Source: an uncultured Hyphomicrobiales bacterium (lineage in GTDB: Bacteria; Pseudomonadota; Alphaproteobacteria; Rhizobiales; Beijerinckiaceae). Taken from it: 43,990 nucleotides of DNA. The stretch lies in NCBI GenBank assembly GCA_903851305.1, contig CAINNX010000179.1, forward strand, positions 1 to 43,990. The letters are read 5' to 3'. The notes under the pieces are model-generated. The model was given only the letters and a program-made list of their open reading frames with translations. It was not told the DNA's origin and made no database searches. Shown piece by piece: positions 41,370 through 43,990 of the stretch (positions are counted from its first letter, which is position 1; every line of letters starts with the position of its first letter). The position numbers and the translations under genes are program-made.

Positions 41370-42878
41370 CTATTTGATCATCTGTCCCATGATGTTACGG
41401 GCTGGACCGGTCACGCGAAGGATGAACAGTCCTGAATTTGCGCGGTCAACGGCATAAACAAATCCTCGCTCGTCAACTTCAACATTATTGATTTGAACGA
41501 CGGGTACACAACCCCGGCGGAGTTTTTCATCGTCACATCTCGTGTCCGTGTTCATATTGCGCGCTGGTATGAAATAGCCGACCTCTTTTGGGGCATAGGG
41601 ATCCTGGACATCCAGCATGCGAACGCCGGCGTTGAACCACGAGAAAAACATGAGTTTGCCATAAAAGGGTTCGGCGAGGCTTTCATTGCTGGCATGCGCC
41701 CCAAACCGCCCGCCGCGATCACAGAATTTTCCAGCTCGTTCGTCAGGCTCATAAGCCGCGATGCCCATTGGATGCTTTTCATCGGTCACATCAACAAAAT
41801 AAGCCATTTGGCGCGCTTCGCCGCAGGCCGTTGTATTGTTTTCGTTCACCACCACGATGAAGTTACGGGATTGTTCGACCTTGTCCTTGGAAAAACGAGT
41901 AGGTTTCATGCCATAGAGCGGAAAGGTTGTGTGCGCCCCCATGAAGGAGGGCAAGGTCAGTCGACCGATTTCCATTTCTTGTAAGGATTCACCGGTCGGT
42001 AGTGCGGCATTGGCCAGCACCTTCTGCTTGTCAAGGATAACTGCAGCGCCATCCTTGTTGGTTCCATAACCGAAGAACACGCGATCCAAGCCATTGCGGC
42101 CGAGAATTGGCCCATGCAAAGCAGCAGGCCCAGCTTGTTCCGCGCCTTTCAAATGTTCCGGCAGACTGATCTCTCTTATTTTGCGGGGCTGTTCCGGATT
42201 GGACAGATCATACACATGTGTGACGCGCTGGATTTTCCAAATGTCACTCGTTCCCGTATGCACGAGCAAAGCAAGGCCGCTCTTACAGTCCCAATCATTT
42301 TTATGTGTGCTTTGCAGTCCGTCGATGCGCCAGACAAGTTTTGGCCTTTCAGGTGTGGTGACATCCCAGATTTGTTGGCCGGTCTCCCCGAACGTTCGTA
42401 ACAGATAAAACTTGGACGGGTCTGCGTGGGGCAATTCGCCGCCGCCACAAATGCGGGTCATTTGCGCACCACCGGTTTCGCGGCCCGGCGCTTCTTTGCC
42501 TTTGTCACCTGGAATATGAAACAACAATTTTGGTTTGCGCACGTCGGTAATATCCAGAATGGATGTTCCATTCTCTTCCTGGGTCCCGTTCAGCGGATTG
42601 GTCGCCCGCCCGCCATGATGACCGATGTAAATAATCCAGCGCTGGCCCTGTTTTTTGATGCTGGGTTGATAAGCGCTTCGGGCGGCGAGATCGTGCCATC
42701 CGATTTGCTCAAGATTTTTGGCTTCCGTTTTTTTGGAATCATAGGCATTGGCTGCGCGTTTTGCAGTTGCTGGCCCATCCGGATCAAAGTCTGGTGCATT
42801 AACACTTTTGATTTGGGCAAAAGCGGCGCTGGCGGCACATATCCATAAAGCCGCAAAGGTCAGGCGAAGAATATGCAT
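41370..42878 (-). CDS. Exported LVIVD-repeat beta-propeller protein
   Basis: 502 residues with a signal peptide (RLTFAALWICAASAAFA). It contains at least five copies of the LVIVD-type motif: LDITDVRKPKLL, WDVTTPERPKLV, YDLSNPEQPRKI, VDVTDEKHPMGI and LDVQDPYAPKEV. These form blades of a propeller. Several cysteines (CGGGE, DCKSG, ACGEA, CDRGG, RCDDEKLRRGC) suggest disulfides, consistent with a periplasmic or secreted location. The family has no established activity. GGGGACC precedes the ATG. It is downstream of, and 22 bases from, an exported isochorismatase-like gene, so the two are co-transcribed. Confidence 0.88.
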   Translation of the reverse strand: MHILRLTFAALWICAASAAFAQIKSVNAPDFDPDGPATAKRAANAYDSKKTEAKNLEQIGWHDLAARSAYQPSIKKQGQRWIIYIGHHGGRATNPLNGTQEENGTSILDITDVRKPKLLFHIPGDKGKEAPGRETGGAQMTRICGGGELPHADPSKFYLLRTFGETGQQIWDVTTPERPKLVWRIDGLQSTHKNDWDCKSGLALLVHTGTSDIWKIQRVTHVYDLSNPEQPRKIREISLPEHLKGAEQAGPAALHGPILGRNGLDRVFFGYGTNKDGAAVILDKQKVLANAALPTGESLQEMEIGRLTLPSFMGAHTTFPLYGMKPTRFSKDKVEQSRNFIVVVNENNTTACGEARQMAYFVDVTDEKHPMGIAAYEPDERAGKFCDRGGRFGAHASNESLAEPFYGKLMFFSWFNAGVRMLDVQDPYAPKEVGYFIPARNMNTDTRCDDEKLRRGCVPVVQINNVEVDERGFVYAVDRANSGLFILRVTGPARNIMGQMIK

Positions 42879-42900
42879 GGCGGTCCCCTTGCGGTGTCTA

Positions 42901-43536
42901 TCAGAAGGTAATTCTATCTAACGTTGTGAGTGTCGAGACTTCGCGGATCGTCGGGCCATTCGCGATTTCCCAGATCGAAAATTGTTCTTGATAGGCAGTG
43001 TCTGCTGGCATGGCATCAACGGGGACCACAACTTTGAAGCCGCGCCGCGATGCACCGATGGCCGTAAATAGAACCGCCCCATTTGCCGATGTACCGACCG
43101 TAATGATGGTGTTAATGCCTTTGCTTTTGAGGGTCTCGCTGAGATCATTTCTATCAAATTTATCACCGCGCACCTGAACCACGCGCTCTGTCGGGAGAGG
43201 CTTTACATTCAAAACAATGTCGCTTTCTTCCATGTTCGGCGTGTAGCTATGAACGATGGTCAAGTTGGCTGACCTAGCACGCTTCAAAAATTTTTCTACG
43301 TTGGGCATGATCGCTGCGCATCTGTTCCGCAATTCCGGCTTACAATTTTTGCTATTGAAATCCATCATAAACAAAGCTGTGGTTTTCGGATTCAATATGA
43401 CATTGTGTAGGGGCGGTGGAGGCGGCGCTTTCACGCTGTTCCATTCATCAAGCACGCCCTGTGCATGAGTTGCGGATGTAAGAGCGAGCAACAGCGTCGC
43501 AAATAGCAAACCTCTTCCTGGGTTTGGTCTCAACAT
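42901..43536 (-). CDS. Exported isochorismatase-fold (cysteine hydrolase-like) protein lacking the catalytic Cys
   Basis: 211 residues. The signal peptide is GRGLLFATLLLALTSATHAQ. The isochorismatase/nicotinamidase fold follows, with Asp59 (LFMMDF) and Lys126 (RGDKFD) of the Asp-Lys-Cys triad. The Cys loop reads TSANGAVLFTA, placing Ala154 where Cys is expected, based on alignment of the following AIGASRRGFKVVVPVDA with the family pattern. Related sequences with an ANGAV-type loop seem to form a group, so the change is probably old and functional. Periplasmic location is unusual for this normally cytoplasmic fold. It is the first gene of the leftward pair with the LVIVD protein. Confidence 0.85.
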   Translation of the reverse strand: MLRPNPGRGLLFATLLLALTSATHAQGVLDEWNSVKAPPPPPLHNVILNPKTTALFMMDFNSKNCKPELRNRCAAIMPNVEKFLKRARSANLTIVHSYTPNMEESDIVLNVKPLPTERVVQVRGDKFDRNDLSETLKSKGINTIITVGTSANGAVLFTAIGASRRGFKVVVPVDAMPADTAYQEQFSIWEIANGPTIREVSTLTTLDRITF

Positions 43537-43837
43537 AGTGCTTGGCCCCTCCCGAGCGATGGTTTTTTTAGATAGAAGCGTTTGCCAAAGCTTATAGGCT
43601 TTGCAATGATCGTCTCTTCTACAAAAGTTTAGCTTTTGATTTTTTCTTATGAGACATCATGTCAAATCACCTGTGGTGAGGCAGGCTCAAGAGCGCATCA
43701 TTTGGCATCAAGTGAAGACATCAACCTTTGTCTAGCGCGTTGGATTTGCGTCGTGGAAACTGACCTGTCACCATTGCACAAGGATTGAAGCAGAGAATCG
43801 AAATGAGAGATGTAGCTACAGAATTAGAGCGGATTGC
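43537..43837. other. Intergenic region upstream of the isochorismatase-like gene
   Basis: 300 bases that should contain the leftward promoter of the isochorismatase-like/LVIVD pair. A small hairpin CAAAGC/GCTTTG lies at 43586-43603. I see no gene or RNA feature. Confidence 0.4.
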
Positions 43838-43905
43838 ATCAGCGCTAGCTACAAGCCAATTCGTCAACTAACATAAAGACTAGATCACCTCATGGGGTTT
43901 GGCCA
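43838..43905 (+). mobile_element. IS3-family right-end remnant
   Basis: The frame GCGCTAGCTACAAGCCAATT reads ALATSQFVN followed by TAA, the same transposase tail found at 1016-1099 and, reversed, at 25093-25240. The right end then follows (ATCACCTCATGGGGTTTGGC). Only the last ~70 bases of the element are left. It lies 13 bases before the left end of the next IS copy. Confidence 0.7.
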
Positions 43906-43918
43906 AGGGCGATTGGTC

Positions 43919-43990
43919 TGCCCCCTGAAAAGTGGTCCTCCCTGATGTATGGCTTATAAGCCTTGAGGAGGAATACGCATGGGTAGGAAA
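43919..43990 (+). mobile_element. Left end of an IS3-family element, with start of its orfA at 43979
   Basis: TGCCCCCTGAAAAGTGGTCC is the left terminal sequence; the same end is found degenerate at 33129. GAGGAGG lies 7 bases before an ATG at 43979, and the window ends after four codons (MGRK), a typical start for an IS3-family OrfA helix-turn-helix protein. Whether the rest of the element is intact lies beyond the window. Confidence 0.75.

Overview
The window looks like an accessory, mobile-element-scarred stretch of an alphaproteobacterial chromosome. The evidence is the DUF5681 / ParB-methyltransferase / large serine recombinase / DUF2924 / DUF3489 block, the expansion of Bug (TctC-type) periplasmic receptors, and the Tat- and Sec-exported quinoprotein and flavoprotein dehydrogenases. 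Base composition is moderate and patchy: genes at 1-11.4 kb and 28-33 kb are visibly A+T-richer than the ABC operon at 18-25 kb, which suggests assembly from several sources. A more precise taxon cannot be read from the sequence. No tRNA, rRNA or CRISPR array was seen. LAYOUT: 0-1.2 kb is debris (the tail of an unknown gene, a Bug receptor fragment, an IS3-family transposase remnant). 1.2-11.4 kb holds small catabolic units each paired with a Bug receptor: a tandem DJ-1/PfpI protein plus Bug; a LysR regulator divergent from Bug / TIM-barrel isomerase / SDR / KstD-like flavoprotein; and a TcuA-like flavoprotein plus Bug. 11.4-18 kb is a genomic-island block (small Cys-rich exported protein, DUF5681, ParB-like/DNA methyltransferase, a 790-base non-coding region with iteron-like repeats, serine recombinase, DUF2924, DUF3489). 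18.1-25.1 kb is one leftward operon: SDR, BKACE (beta-keto acid cleavage), quinone-oxidoreductase-like MDR, cupin, then an SsuABC/TauABC-type importer with two different binding proteins. 25-44 kb is a largely extracytoplasmic catabolic region: GMC flavoprotein plus its Tat-exported small subunit; divergent alpha/beta-hydrolase, Tat-exported amidohydrolase, racemase-superfamily protein and Bug; diheme cytochrome c, sorbosone-dehydrogenase-like propeller and PQQ dehydrogenase; two more racemase-superfamily proteins divergent from Bug and a second exported alpha/beta-hydrolase; and an exported isochorismatase-like protein with an LVIVD propeller protein. HOW IT MAY WORK (inference): the 25-44 kb genes suggest that a compound is hydrolysed and oxidised in the periplasm, electrons pass to cytochrome c, and acidic products are captured by Bug receptors for import by TctA/TctB proteins encoded elsewhere. 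The cytoplasmic racemase/decarboxylase-fold proteins, and perhaps BKACE and the SDRs, would then handle the acids. The most unusual observation is that several enzyme-fold proteins here lack their family's canonical nucleophile or a key ligand: three racemase-superfamily proteins without either Cys, an alpha/beta-hydrolase with Ala for Ser, an isochorismatase-fold protein with Ala for Cys, and an amidohydrolase without the usual Glu. REPEATS: a structured repeat ending in a terminator hairpin occurs three times (18.0, 25.3 and 33.2 kb), two of them beside IS3-family ends, and the window ends just inside a further IS3-type element.
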